Source: Turbatrix aceti
Taxonomy: Eukaryota > Nematoda > Chromadorea > Rhabditida > Panagrolaimidae
Direction: 5' to 3'
DNA length: 64,000 nucleotides
NCBI GenBank assembly: GCA_963969345.1
Contig: OZ017767.1
Span: forward strand, 11,972,471-12,036,470
Below the pieces are notes generated by a model, which made no database searches, was not told the DNA's origin, and was given only the letters and a program-made list of their open reading frames with translations. The position numbers and the translations under genes were made by a program. Positions 14,301 to 27,076 of this stretch are shown here, in pieces. The stretch's first letter is position 1. Each line of letters starts with the position of its first letter.

Positions 14301-17300
14301 CGAACACTGTCGACGAATGCATAACAGTTGTGGATAGTGATAGCTACTTTTTTTTTGTTTTTTTGGCACCAGGAGGTCAGATTTAGCAAAACAAAGCATA
14401 ATTGGTGCAAAATCATGACAAATAGTTGCACCCGCGAGGTAATCAAAATAGTCGAAATTTCATTCGCCCTCTCCGTGAACGGCACTAAACGAAAAGTCAA
14501 GGGTTTTGGTTTAAATTCCATCATTGGATAAGAAATGAATAGAATCGAAACAGTTCTTAGTTTAAAAAAATAATTTGAAATCTGTTGAAAAAAGGGATAT
14601 TATATTTAGTTTTTTTTTATTTCTCAGCGGTTAGTTATCATTAGCGATAATAGTTATCATTAAAGAAGATATAGTTATGTGTTCCTAATTTTATGAGGTA
14701 TATTTTTGTACCCTCCTTCCAAATGACGATGCACATATGTTCTGCCCCAAAACGTACTTTTTTACCAAAGATCGTTCCGTTTGCATTCGCGTCCAACTTC
14801 CGACCCGATCTACCCCAGTTCTCTTGCACGCTCCCAAAACTTGCAATCGCATTCGCCCTTTGATACCTTTGTAATATACTGCATCATGCACTTTTGGGAT
14901 ACAACCAAGTATTGTTGCTATTCATTATAAATAATATTTTCAACGATTCTGTTGCATATAATCTGTGAAATTTATCCCACACACACATAAGCATTTTGAA
15001 CCCCACCTCCGTATTTTCCGTATAGAAAAAATTGTTTTGTACATATTTTGAATAACAATGCCCTTTCCCACTTCCGGACGCTGACGATCCCCGATGCATT
15101 TGTACAATGGAAAAAAAAACTTGGCGACAAGATTTAGCCGGCTTAAGGAGTCATGCGATAATGCGTCGACCAAGGTTGCTCTCAAGGCCGTTCGCTTGCT
15201 TTCAGGCCAACGGAGTTGATTTTGTACAATCGGTTCGTGGATCTCGGGTGTTCAAAAACACTATTTATTTTTTATACAATAGTTGCGTTCTGGCCTTCTT
15301 CTGTTTTTTTAATTCAGTAGCAGTGACATACTGGTAAATTTTAGATGTTAGAAAAGGATAAAATAAAAACAGGAAATAAGATGGTATGAATAACTTTAAC
15401 TGCCCATCACCCGGATGACTCATTCAGCAGTTCGCTGACTAAATTGTTTGAGCTTATTAATAATGCAACGATGTTTTTATAAAAACAAATCACTATTTGT
15501 TGTTTGTCAGTATTTTTATTATCTAAATGAGGAGCTCACATCAGTTCTTTTTTGGGACAATGCTGCGAAAATAAATTGTTTAGTTTATTCATGAACAAAA
15601 TTTTACACAAAAAATCATTTATGACGAAGAAATATTTTACATGTATTTTTCGGCTTTATATTTTTACACGATGGAAACGAAACGATCGTTTCTTTTTTGT
15701 TGCGTACTTTTTTCACTATACCTTTTCACCAGTTTTTTACAATTTGTGCCAAATTTTTTTTTAAATTTCTATTTTTGTAAATTCATGTCTGCGATAAATA
15801 GTTTTTCCTGTCTTTTTTGAACATATTTCAGAAGTTCAAAAAATCAGAGTTTTGAATATTAAAATTTAAAAAAAATCGAGGAGGTTCTTCTGCAGCTCAA
15901 AACCCGTCTGCTTTTTTTCTGGACTTGCTGACGGAGTCTCTTCTCTGATGGCTATCATAACTTGACATTAGCGTAATCATGTGGATATCATCATCTTCTT
16001 TCCCTTTTTGCTCCGCCATATGGAACAAAAAAAGTAGTGTCTCGATTACTTCTAGTTTTTTGGACACGTTCGCTGATCACCTACCGTCAAGATCCATGAG
16101 TATGAACACACCCCTTTGGTATCGATGTTCTGCTTCTCGGGAAAACGGGGAGGAGAAGAAGATAATCTTGATCCCTATTCTGGTTTTTACGGGCCATTGA
16201 GGATTTTCTACGATTTGAGACAACTTGTTGCTTTTGAATATCCATAGCTTCATTCGCATGGATGCGGCGTTTCCTGGACGTCGGCAGCGACAACAGCAAG
16301 GCCGACTTTCTGTTTCTGTCAGTATGGTGGCTGTCTATTTTTGTCCTCTGCGATTTTTTTTAGCATAAATTTAATATGGATGGCTTCATTGTAAAACGTG
16401 TGCAGTTTTTTTGCATACGAATTGATGTGCCTATTGCATGCGATACACTCTGGGAACATGTGTCGCAAATTACTTCTGCAATAAACGACGCATTTTTTGT
16501 ACAAACGTTATACTATCTTCAGCATTCGTTCAAAAAATTTAAAAATTTTTAGCACTGGGGACTTTTTAAAATTCAAGCGTGACAACAAAAGAAACACTTG
16601 CCAACAATTTTTTATACTTCCCCTAAAAGTCACAAATACAGGATAATTATGCGCCGGATGCAGGTGGACCTTCTATTTTTCCAGTTCGCCCCTAAATCAA
16701 GGTCAAAAGTTATAGTTTCACTATGGCTTTTTTTCCTCCTCTTCTTCATTTTTAAAAAAATTACAATTCTGGTTAAAAATTTGTTATTTGTTTGTTGTCA
16801 ATTGACATCAAAATTTCCTCTCTCATTTTAACCTGTATGTTCATTTGCAACAAAATTCACTTTCGACAAGAAAATTGGTAAAAAAAAAGTGATTGCGATG
16901 GTTGGTAGCAACAACCATTCATCCACTATGCACGACATCCGATTGTTGCCGGCCGGAAAAATGTTTTCATGTGATCCGCAGTTTTTCCTGTAAAATCGCA
17001 TTTTGTTGTTTACTCTCGGCTCCTATGCGTAGGATCAACAATGCTCCCGTAGCAATAACAAGATTCCTGTCCGTTGTTGTACGCGTCTCAGAAGCAAAGT
17101 GACTGTACAAGATCTAACGTTTTTTGTTAAATACGGTAGCATTGGTGATCACGTGTATTACTGAATGAAGTTTGAGGTTTTATCGGTGTTGTTGTTGTGC
17201 ATCAACAACATTGAACGAGTTATCAGACCGGCTGGCAAAAACTATTTTGTAAAACAATTTTGCGTTGTTGCGTAATACACTTTTTTTTCACCTACCTTTC

Positions 17301-18933
17301 TTTGCCGTTGTGGACACCAAAAAAATCCACTTATCTTTTCTATTTATTACTTGTTCCTACTCGTGTCATATGTGCACGCGCGCGTCATACGCCACCAGGC
17401 CATTCCCTCCCTTTCCGTCTGAAGATCGGTGATCATGTACACTTCTGATACGTCACCTAAAGGCCTAAACCAGTGACTTTGGACAGTCGCGCACTTGTTT
17501 TTTCTTAATAAACACTCATTCTGATATCAATTTTTTTCTTTGTTTGTAACTCCAACTACCTTTTCTATGCTGCTATTAGCCTTCATCCAAGTACTTAATT
17601 TTTATATTTTTTTTGGTTTCTAATTACAGGGCACGCACTGATCAAGGTAATAAACGCAATAATAGACGTGCGACAGAAATTGGACTGACGCCGCGCCTCC
17701 ATACGGCAAGCATGAGGAGAGGCAATCATTATTGAGGAGGGAAAAACGAGTCAGTGTGAGTTATTGACGGCGATGCGACAATCGTGTTTTGTACGACTCC
17801 TAAATATTATTTTCTTCCCCTCTTTTTGCACTTCACATGGACGTCGAAGCATCCTGGGAAGGAAGAAGGAGAGAATAAAGAAAGCGGAATTGTACAATGT
17901 CTAAAGATCTTACATCAGGCATGAGTGGCAGGATGGCTGTCTATCCCTTTGCCCAAGCCTGAATGGATTGGCAACAGTTTTGAAGAGTGTGAAACGTGAA
18001 TGCATTTTTCTGATGTGTTTATGTATCAAAATGAAAGATTTTATTGAGGAGGCAAATGTTGATTAGGAATTGGATTTTTTTGAAAGCCAAATTCTAAAAA
18101 AACTAAAGCATCGGAATTAAATTATGTATCGTATGTAATCACTTTGTGTTATTAGCCCTATCCTGGTTTCTGATAGAACAGACGTCTGTCAGATATCATA
18201 CTAGGCATATTACAGTGTGTGTTGTTGTTGTTTTTATTATTTTTTCCTTGTTTCTCATTTCTACATTTTTTTACGTGCCATTGCAAAAAATCATTTGATT
18301 TGAATACTGAAGTGAAATCACGTACGTTAACCGGAGCCAATTAGAAATTTAAAAAAAAGAAAGTGGTGTTATTTAATGAATTTTCTTTGTCACTGAAACT
18401 CACAAACAAGACGGATGGCTGACGGACAAGTGTCCAAAAAAGGAATCCGGACTACCTCAGGCGTTTGAGGAAATAACGCCTAACTAGATTTTTCCTTCTC
18501 TAGTTTCTTTTGGCTGTATCAATTCAACGTCTTTGCCTTTGTCATTTTTTTTTTATTCTTACCTTCGCAATTGAACCAAAGAGTGCGTTTTTTTGGCGGA
18601 ATGATTTTCTGTTTGTCCCTCGTCGTTCTAAATGTTTAATTTTTTGTACTACATCTTTGTTATCCTCTGCTGCATCAATGATAGGCAATCAGACATGTTG
18701 CATGCCTTTCCGACAAAATCAAAGAACAGAAACAAATGTTAGAGGGCGTGTTTGTAGGCAATCCAATACTTTCATGTTTTCTTGCGTGAATACAGTTTTG
18801 CTCTCGCGAAAGTACTATGTAGTATGATTTTTTAATTTTACATTTTTTCAGTACACGCCGCAAAAAGTGCTCTACTTGTCTCCTTATTTTTCTTGTTGTT
18901 TACTGATCTGCTTTCTCACCTGACACCTCAACC
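14301..18933. other. Intergenic stretch without a supported protein gene
   Basis: No convincing coding exon was found. A 22-bp motif at 14623-14644 recurs at 27431-27452. A segment at 16077-16504 has coding-like minus-strand composition but several stops and no assignable family. The sequence at 18851-18933 directly before the metallophosphoesterase start contains a TTTTTTCAG acceptor at about 18844-18852, probably a trans-splice site or 5' UTR intron end. Confidence 0.5.
14623..14644 (+). repeat. 22-bp motif shared with 27431-27452
   Basis: The sequence CTCAGYGGTTAGTTATCATT followed by AG occurs here and at 27431-27452 with a single C/T difference. Its first half resembles the D-arm and A-box of a tRNA gene (CAGYGGTTAG). 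It could be a fragment of a tRNA-derived SINE, but no convincing B-box follows in either copy. Confidence 0.35.
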
Positions 18934-20782
18934 ATGTTTGACAACGGCATCATTCGTGCTGACCCTATGTCTCACAAGCCAGTTGATTTATGGAAACGAT
19001 ACGTTAAGCAGGGACGCGTCGTTGAACCCGCCAAGACCCTAAGGTAAATACTCTTCCCGTTTTTTCTCTTACAAAATTAATGCAAAACAAGCAGTGTTCC
19101 GCTGACTCCGACTCAGAGTCGACTCTTTGACTCTGACTCTGACTCTGAGAGTCGAGAGTCAGAGTCAGAGTCGAAAGTCGATTTTTACAAAATGGCCTTT
19201 TGACTCTTTGGAGTCGACTCTTTGATGAAAATTTTTTGAAAAAAATACACTTTTATAGCCATTTTTGGTGCCAAATTTTTGATTTTGTAAAATAAAAACT
19301 CGTTAAAGATGAAAGCACGCAGTTTTAGGCGTTTCTTGATGCATTTTCTGTGAACCTATTTTAACTCGGAGTCAGAGTCGATTCTGGGAGTCGGAGTCGA
19401 AAGAGTCGACTCTCGACTCTCGACTCTGAGTCAGAGTCGAGAGTCGAGAGTCGATTTTGGCCAGAGCGGAACACTGAAAACAAGTAAAAAAAAATTTTTT
19501 TGTCACTAATTTTTCACCAATCAGAAAACTTTTGTAGTCATTTTTTTGTGAAAAGCAAACAGGCAAAAAATTGTTGCTTTGTATTTTTTCCGGTTCGCGA
19601 TTGAAGTCTGCGCGCACTGCTGCTGCTCATCCGACGTTTGTTGTCCTTTCGAAGCAGGATTGCATTTTTTACAACAAGAGAAATTCTGAAGCGCGGGGAC
19701 CGGGGGTGAACGAACAGTACTATTTGTGCTTTAACAACAAATAATCGTTTTTGCAAGAAAAAAACTGGATTGTAGTCACGGATCGTAAAACGCGTAGTAT
19801 TGATGTTCATGAATGCTTAGGACAATGCACGGACACAATAAATTTTGTTACGTTACCTACGTATTTACAAAAAATATTATTAAAAAAATGAACTCAGATT
19901 GAAAACATATCGCAAAAAAATTGTATCATCAATTGAATTTTGAAAAAAATTACTGTTAAAATTATCAAACTTATTCTCTTTTTTAGACTTGACACACCAA
20001 TTTATGACAACAAAGTCCGTTTTGTCTGCATTTCGGATACCCACGAGAAGATGGACGAGCTTACATCCTTGATCCCAGACGGCGATGTCCTCATTCATTC
20101 CGGAGACTTCACAAACTACGGCGACGTCAGCGAAGTCATCAAGTTCAACGCAGAACTCAGCAAGCTCCCCCACAAGTACAAGATTGTTGTGCCGGGGAAC
20201 CACGAACTTGGATTTGAAGACGGCGAGGAGATGACAGCGCGGCAGCTCGCAGCGATGGCCATGCTTGGAATCAGTAAGCCCTACGAACTCCTCACCAATT
20301 GTGACTACGTTGTCGACCGCTGCGTCGAAGTCTTTGGCCTCAAGATCTACGGCTCTCCCTGGCATCCCATGCCCGGGTATTCGTTCTACCGCAGCCGTGG
20401 CCAAGCACTCCTTCAGAAGTGGGACATGATTCCGCCCAAGATTGACGTCCTTGTCACGCACACGCCTCCCCTCGGCCACGGCGACTATAACGCTTGGACC
20501 AAGTGCGACGGCGTGCTGGCAGGCTGCGCTGAACTTCTGAATACCGTCGAATATCGTGTCAAGCCGAAGTACCATGTCTTCGGTCACATCCACGACAAGC
20601 ACGGCGCTACTACCAATGGCGTGACAACTTTCATAAACTCGGCGATCTGTGACCACAAGTTGAAAATCGATCACAACGCTATCATCTTCGACATCCCCCT
20701 GCCCTACGGCCATTCCAAAACTGAATCTGAGGCCGCGAGCAGCGAGGCTTGCAGTTCGCCGAGTGAGGAGGAATCCGACTAA
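18934..20782 (+). CDS. MPPED-type metallophosphoesterase, about 301 aa
   Basis: Two exons, 18934-19043 and 19987-20782, join in phase 2 across a 943-bp intron. The protein is a calcineurin-like metallophosphodiesterase of the MPPED1/MPPED2 (239AB/239FB) group, soluble with no signal peptide or membrane segment. Metal-binding motifs appear in family order: DTH at residues 54-56, GDFTNYGD from 76, GNHE at 107-110, THTPP in the middle, and GHIH near 245. The histidine of GHIH is present, whereas vertebrate MPPED2 is known to carry glycine there, so this enzyme is predicted to be fully active. Length is close to the roughly 290-330 aa of the family. The first exon, with its FDNG start and DPM and WKRY pieces, resembles the MPPED N-terminus, which supports the chosen ATG. 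The C-terminal 25 residues are Ser/Glu-rich. The natural substrate is unknown; vertebrate members hydrolyse cyclic nucleotides weakly. Confidence 0.93.
19092..19476. mobile_element. hAT-like MITE with GACTC satellite interior
   Basis: A 385-bp element lies inside the metallophosphoesterase intron. Its ends are perfect 12-bp inverted repeats: CAGTGTTCCGCT at 19092-19103 and its reverse complement at 19465-19476. It is flanked by an exact 8-bp duplication, AAAACAAG, at 19084-19091 and 19477-19484. An 8-bp target duplication with a CAGNG-type end is the hallmark of hAT transposons. There is no coding capacity, so it is non-autonomous. Confidence 0.88.
19104..19460. repeat. GACTC/GAGTC simple arrays forming a palindrome
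   Basis: Both subterminal parts of the MITE (about 19104-19230 and 19365-19456) consist of runs of GACTCT, GACTCN and GAGTCG units in opposing orientations. They can pair with themselves and with each other. The central 130 bp is ordinary AT-rich sequence. Confidence 0.85.
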
Positions 20783-22192
20783 TTATCGAAAAACAATGTT
20801 TTTATCAGAATCTTTTTTGGTCTATTTTACACCCATTATTTGCCTCATATTAGCCATCTGTGTGTTTCTTATCTCCTTCTAGGTTTGTTTACCGACAAAT
20901 TTTTTATCATAATTTTTTTTTGAACCATTAGCTTTATGATCAAAATACCGTTAATTTTTTCATTGGTAAAAAAATTTCATATTCAACAAAAATATTTTTT
21001 GCCGCTTATTAGTATCCACGCGGGTGTCGTTAATTTTGCTAACTTTAAAAACAATTACTTTTTTCACAAAAAAATACTACAAAAAATAATATTGTTATTT
21101 CCGTCTGAAAGTACTTTTCCTCACCAAAAAATGATTAACATAAATTTCTGTCGGACTTGTATCATACTCGGCTCCGCTCCTCCTCCCATCCCTTATGTAA
21201 CAAAAAATTCCAAATCAATGACGGTAACGTGAACGGAAACTGGCATGTGAAACACGTGCAACAACGACAGGACAAAACCCCTACGAAGAAATATAGTATT
21301 ATGACGACGATGATGAACTCACATTCGTATGGCTTTTTTGTTTGTTTTTTTTCTATTATTATTCTGCTGAATTACGTTTTGAATTTTTTTGGAAAAACAA
21401 TAAATTTAAAAATGAATTTGTTTCAACTCGCGTTATCTAAATTTTTTATAAAAATTGTATTGCACTAAACACATTTATTACTTCATGAAACCTAACAAAA
21501 ACACTTTTAGTTTTAAAACAAAGTATAAGGTATTGTATTTTAAAAACAATTTTTTATTTCTATTTGTACTGTACGTATGTACCAAAACTGTTTTTGTTGT
21601 TGTACGCCTACGACCTGTACATTAATTTTCAATGTACTTTGTTCTTCAAGAACTCAAATTGGCATGGTCATAGTTTCTTTTTTGTAGTCGAAGTATACCA
21701 ATTACGAATCGTCAAACTATGATCGGTCTTGTCATGCATTCAAGTCTATGAAAAATTTATGAGGCCGAGGGAAGTGAATAGTGCAAAAAGAATTTTTCAC
21801 TAATCAAATAAAATATATAGTAAAAAAGGAATGTGTGAAAAAGTAGTCAAATGTGTTGGGTCTCATGGTGCTGCAGAGATGCGTGCTAGATACAAATGAG
21901 ATGTTTGTTCTTAAATTAATAGGACAAACAAGGAGAATTACTTGAGCAAACGCGGATTATTCGTCTCGTCTTGCTCACTTGCTTTCTCACTTGCGCACCA
22001 CAAGATGACCATGAGGCTACGGAAACGAGAAAAAAAAAGTTGTATTTGATTTGAATTGGATTGCAATAAAAAATGCATGAGGCGAGAGTCAACAAGTTTT
22101 TCCGGCTTTGAAATTCGTTAGGAAGGATTTAGTTTGTTCTTGTGGCTATCAAAGGGGGGAATTAGAATTGCACTTGGGGAGGGGACCGAAGG
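20783..22192. other. Intergenic, AT-rich, nothing supported
   Basis: Between the metallophosphoesterase stop and the TATA box of the Ala/Pro-rich gene the sequence is strongly AT-rich with long T and A runs. Open frames here are lysine- and phenylalanine-rich translations of these runs. No RNA gene or repeat was recognised. Confidence 0.55.
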
Positions 22193-22200
22193 TATATAAA
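22193..22200 (+). promoter_or_regulatory. TATA box of the Ala/Pro-rich secreted protein gene
   Basis: TATATAAA lies 92 bp upstream of the ATG at 22292, behind a G-rich stretch. The spacing leaves room for a transcription start near 22225 and a short 5' UTR. A canonical TATA box suits a strongly and stage-specifically expressed structural gene. Confidence 0.6.
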
Positions 22201-22291
22201 CTCCAATCGAAAACCTCTGAAGCATCAGATTCTTGTTGATCCTTCGTCTTTCGTTTTTTCTTCCTTCTCAATCGACTGCAGGAGATTTCCA

Positions 22292-23066
22292 ATGGCGTCC
22301 AGACTGGCAGCGTAGGTGTTACGTACTTCACGGCTTGTTTTAATAAATTCTTATTGTTTCAGCCTTTTCATTCTTGGCACATGTGTTGCTCTCGGCAACG
22401 GGCAAGCAGCTGCCGTAAGTTTTTTATCCCTTTGCCCCGATCTCGAGATTTAAGGAGTCCAAAATCAAGTTCAGTCAATTACTATGTTTAATTTTTTCAT
22501 AATACTTACTATAATACACATTTTAGTGGCCAGCAACATCGTACTCCCCTTACTTTCAATCCCTCTTTGCGGCAGCATCCGCTCCGGTCGCCGCTGCTCC
22601 CTCTGGAGCGGGTCTCCAAGCCCCTGCTATCCCGGTTCCTGCCCCAGTTGCTGTCCCCGCTCCTGTCCCGGTCGCCGCAGCTGTCCCAGCCTGCTCCCCG
22701 CCGGTCTTCGAAGGCCCCGGCCCCGTCGTCCCGGCTTTCAACCCATGCGGCCCTCCTCCACCAGCCGCAATCTTTGCTGCCGCCCCCAGCCTCGTTGGAC
22801 CCCCGATCGTTGCCCCCGCTCCAGCACCAGCCGTTGTCGCCAACGCCCCGGTCCCAACCGTTGTCGCCGCCCCGCCGCCAGTCTTTGCCCCCGCCGCTCC
22901 TGCTGTCTTCGCTGCGCCACCACCGGTCTTTGCCGCGGCCGCACCCGTAGCAGTCGCTGCTCCGGCTCGCTTCTTCGCTGCCGCCCCGGCCCCGATGGTT
23001 CCTGCATTCGCTCCTTTCGTCCGTGCTGCTAGCTTTTTCGGAAGCAAAAAGTCAAAGTCGGCATAA
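22292..23066 (+). CDS. Secreted Ala/Pro/Val-rich structural protein, about 203 aa
   Basis: Exons 22292-22311, 22363-22414 and 22527-23066 join in phases 2 and 0 and end at TAA 23064-23066. The first 24 residues form a signal peptide (MASRLAALF start, hydrophobic core, Ala-rich cleavage site), so the protein should be secreted. The mature chain is almost entirely Ala, Pro and Val in irregular repeats such as PVFAA, APVAV and PVFAP. It has only two cysteines and a basic Lys/Ser tail. This composition is typical of extracellular matrix, cuticle or eggshell proteins and gives no enzymatic function. The coding exon is far more GC-rich than its AT-rich surroundings and long false open frames exist on both strands. 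This frame was chosen because it has the signal peptide, clean introns and TATA box. I recognise no named family. Confidence 0.8.
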
Positions 23067-26000
23067 AAGGTTTGGGAACCTTTTGGCCGATCATTCAAGT
23101 GCCAGAATAGACACAGTATTGCATTTAAGCAGCAAATCAGATTTCTTTTGTCTTTTTGTTTGTACATAATGGTATGATAAACGTTATGGATTTTCACAGA
23201 TTCGGATGACCCAGATTGCGCAACAAAAAAAAGTAATTAACTATTACACATATAATTTAATTGGAGCTTATTAGAAGTTGACAAATTGGTAATAAAAATG
23301 TTTTCATGTTTTCAACACTAATGGTTTTTATAGGTTTTTTGATGATCTTATCACGAAAAAAAAATTTTCTTATCCCGAAAACACAAAATGATAGTCTCTG
23401 AAGTAAAATTATGGCCGCTTATGCAACTTTGACACTGTTCGCTACAATTAAAAAACACTTGAAAAAAAACATTTTTATAAATATATCCTTGTTTAGTCAG
23501 TAATAGTCAATTTTTATTCATAACAACCAGTTGTCCACGCCATGTATGAAAAATCTAGTTTAACGGTAGAGGATTGTGCAATTTTCTATAAGTCAAATAT
23601 GTTTATTTTATATCATATTCTCATGCTCGGGGAGAAGAAATCAAATACGCACTACGTTCTGTCTTACCTCACTCCAGGAGACAGCCTAATCTCATCAGGA
23701 TCACGTTTTCTTTTTCGATAAAAAAAAATTCAGAGCATTTTGAACTGCACTGTAAAAAATTTATGCAAACATTTTGGACCCCGAAATAAATACATGCGTG
23801 TCCAAAAAGATTTCATTGAAGTTCATTTTTTATTGCTAATTGTGAGTTCATCAAGGACTTCATAAAACAACCGATTGCACAATCACTTGTACTTGTGTTT
23901 TTTTTTCATTAGATCGTAAAAGTATTGTAATGGAGACAGGATCGGCCTTGATAATTTTTTTGTTTAATTTTTTTTACTTCTTTTTTTGAAGTTGTAAAAC
24001 TCTTTTGCATAGCAATTTAAACATTTATACGTTTATGGTAGATATTTATTGTTCTGTTGTAAAATTCCCATTTCGAAAAAATTTGTATTTAAAAAAATTG
24101 TTTTATGTATTTATTCACATTTTCAATTTTTTGATGTGACGTTACAACGACAACTGTTTTTATTCTATGCCCGTTCTATTTGCAAAATACAAACGCGCAA
24201 TTCACAAACCGTCTATTGTTTCTGTTTCTACTTGCTTTATTTATTTTTCTTTCTTCCATGAGGATTTTCTACTTGAAGGTTGTTCTGTATTTCAGCAGAC
24301 ATTGTTTTGATCGCTATTTTCCCTCACAATTCAGGCGATCATTAAAATAATCGGAAAAGACGAATGGTGTAACCCACATATATACATTTGTATGCGTTCA
24401 CAAATTCGCATACTATGATGGTATGCAAATTTAATTTGTGTTTGTAGTATCTTCCGTCAGGTGTTCTGTATAGCTAATAAAAGTTGCGAAAATCGAAACG
24501 GCCTAAAAAAGTGTCAAAATATTTTGACAACTTTTAGGACGTGTTTGTGAATCAACTGTTCTACATCTTTTCCCAAACGATGGTATCTAGATTTTTTACA
24601 CAAACTTTGCGCAAGTTTTCACAACTTTTTCACAACTTTTTTCACACAAATTGTTTATGCTTTATAACTTAGTAGCATTGCTGAATATGCACACTGTAAC
24701 AGTAATTTTTTGACCTCAAAGTTGCATTTAACCAATGCAGAAATTACTTCGCGCCTTTTTTGGCTTTAAACGGCGATTCCATTATTTTTGACCATTGAAC
24801 GTATTTTCGATATTTGAGATCTCTTGTTCTCACATTTTTTCAAGTTCCTATTAATTTGCGCAAACGCTCACATTTTACTAGTTTGTGTTTTTTTAGGTTG
24901 TGGAAAAACACCCAGAAATTGACCCCCATAACCAACGCTATAAATTTATGGTTGCATTAAAAATGGCCGCGCAAACTGGTGTCAAAAAATGACAATTCTT
25001 TCTCCGTTGCGCAAAGTTATTCCCCATCAGGCCAGGTGAAAGGGGGGGATGTCATGTTCCACGTGTGTGTCAAGAATATTGACGATATCAGGATTCTCAT
25101 TGAGCGAGAATTATGACATCCGGCGACTCCCGCGTGATTGTCACATTTTTGTGTTCTTACTCCCAAGCCAAATAGCACCAATCCAGTCAGACTAGCTTTG
25201 ACACTTGTGTACAAGCATTAAGAGACAACAAACAACACGTCAAGTCAAAGGGAGAGGCAAGCCGGCAAGTGAGATGCTGGGAAAATGGGAGGTTAAAAGC
25301 ACTGCGATTTGACGTAGTTCTCCTTCATTTGGGTTGCTTTCAATTAACTTTGTCGATTTCAATTAAGCGTTCCGGGTCCATCTGTTTTAAATGCATAAAC
25401 TTTGTTTTTCATCTCTAAGACCGTTAGAGAGAGCATGGAAACCCCATTTAAAGTTTTCTTGTGTTCATTTTTCAGCCTAAAACAATGAAAAAAATTTTGA
25501 GAAAATAATCGCACTTATGTATGTTTTTTCCAACATAAATAATTGTCCCTTCCGATTAAGTGAGTGTTCAAGTGGTCATGAACCAACCAGTCATTTGAGA
25601 TTTAAAAAACATGTAGGCCGAAGAAAAAAGTGCTAAAAAAATTTGTAACATTAAAAAAAACGTTTCAATTTTTTCCGAAGATGTTCATCCAGTAAGCAAT
25701 GCACTACGCATGATTCTATCGCAAACCTGATTCATCGCTTTATCTCCCATACATATCTTGTTCCAAGTGAGGCAGAAATACTATAATGTTGCAAAACACA
25801 ACTTCTTTAGGCATGCAGAGAATGAAACGAGGAGGTATCGTTTCGATGGATAATCTTTTGATGACCCTTTTTTGGTTTTCTGCCAGCTGACTGGTGTTCC
25901 TCCTCTTTTTCCTGCGTTCTCTAGTTGTAAAATTCTATTTAATACATATATTTTACCAAACCGATCATCCTTCAGTCTCTCTCTCTCTCTTCCTTTTTCT

Positions 26001-26860
26001 CACAAAATCAAAGGATTACCGAAAACCGACACTGACGCCGGCCATGGATTACAAACGTTTTTCGTATTTCACATCATTTTCTACTTTGCTTTACTTTTGA
26101 ACGATTAAACACGATCGACTGGAAAATAACGAGGCGACAGTGCCTGTCTGCCATTTTTGGCGTGTCAATCTGGCAGACAAGTCATAGCGTCGGGTGAAGT
26201 GACGCGCCGCTTGTTGATCTTTTCGTTGTCGGGGAAGTGAATTCAATCGGCGTTTTGACAGGCTGTGAAGTTTATTTTTTTATATAAATTTATTTATTTA
26301 GTTTGAATTTTGTTACAATTTGTATTATGAAAAATAGTGTAAATTGTTACTTTTACAAAAATTGTTACGTTTTATCATAAACATAAATTGTATGCCGCAT
26401 ACGTTGTGCAATTGTTACAAAACGTGAAACATACGTTCTGTGTTTTATGCTTCATTCAAACTGTTTGTAGTTTTGCAGAAAATACTATGCTGTCCAAAAA
26501 ATAGACCCAATTTAATAATATTTTGTGATGTTTAATAGAAGCGAAACTACATAATTTTTTCTTTCAATTGTTTGGCGTGACGACGAATTGTTCATTTTAG
26601 AATGGAAAAAGTGGTGAAAAGCTTTCTCTTCATTTTTCAAATAAATGAGAAATTCTTTGTGTCCGAATTTTTTGAATCAAAAATATTAATTTTGCGGTCT
26701 TGTTCACTCGCGTTTTCTCCGCTTCACACATTACGTTGCTTTTTTGTAGATATTGTATTTCCATCTTGTTTTTGTCAAAAAAAAACGATGGAAAAATCAA
26801 GGTACGCTGCTTTTTCATTGAATACGTTTTAATGGCTATACTTTTTATAGCTCCTCAAAA
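23067..26860. other. Intergenic, nothing supported
   Basis: About 3.8 kb of AT-rich sequence holds no domain-bearing open frame and no clear splice chain. A short TC microsatellite lies at about 25975-25992. A weak hairpin lies at 26140-26180. No RNA gene was recognised. Confidence 0.5.
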
Positions 26861-27076
26861 ATGTTCATGGCATGCCTTGTTCTCCTAATCATGATCAGCG
26901 CAACATCGACAGCCCCGACCCCGCATCCGTCAAATGAATTGCCGTCCCCGATACCTGCTCCTTCGCTTTTTCCCCCAATGTTTACACCATCGCTAACAAT
27001 GCGCGATTCTCGAGATGACGATGAGGTTACAAGAACTCTCGAAAAACCACATTCGGTTACTTATCCAGCATTCTAA
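26861..27076 (+). CDS. Possible small secreted peptide, 71 aa
   Basis: A single open exon from ATG 26861 encodes a clear N-terminal hydrophobic leader of about 18 residues. A Pro/Ser/Thr-rich segment follows, then an acidic RDDDE stretch and a short C-terminal tail. The ATG lies about 11 bp after a TTTTTATAG acceptor-like sequence at 26841-26849, which suits a trans-spliced leader. There are no dibasic processing sites like those of standard neuropeptide precursors and no cysteines. The family is unknown and a chance open frame is possible. Confidence 0.5.
   Translation: MFMACLVLLIMISATSTAPTPHPSNELPSPIPAPSLFPPMFTPSLTMRDSRDDDEVTRTLEKPHSVTYPAF

Noticed and set aside
16077..16504. Minus-strand segment with coding-like composition and CxxC pieces, faintly like a zinc-finger-associated domain
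   Set aside because: Frames are short, broken by stops and not linked by consistent splice phases, so no family can be assigned.
19880..20713. 277-residue open frame on the minus strand
   Set aside because: It is antisense to the metallophosphoesterase exon, which carries all catalytic motifs on the plus strand. The frame is a by-product of codon use.
22556..23197. Ala/Gly-rich minus-strand frame of 213 residues and a Cys/Arg/Ser-rich plus-strand frame of 182 residues
   Set aside because: Both are shadows of the GC-rich Ala/Pro/Val exon. Neither has a signal peptide, domain or splice context.
25975..25992. TCTC microsatellite
   Set aside because: An ordinary short simple repeat with no sign of function.
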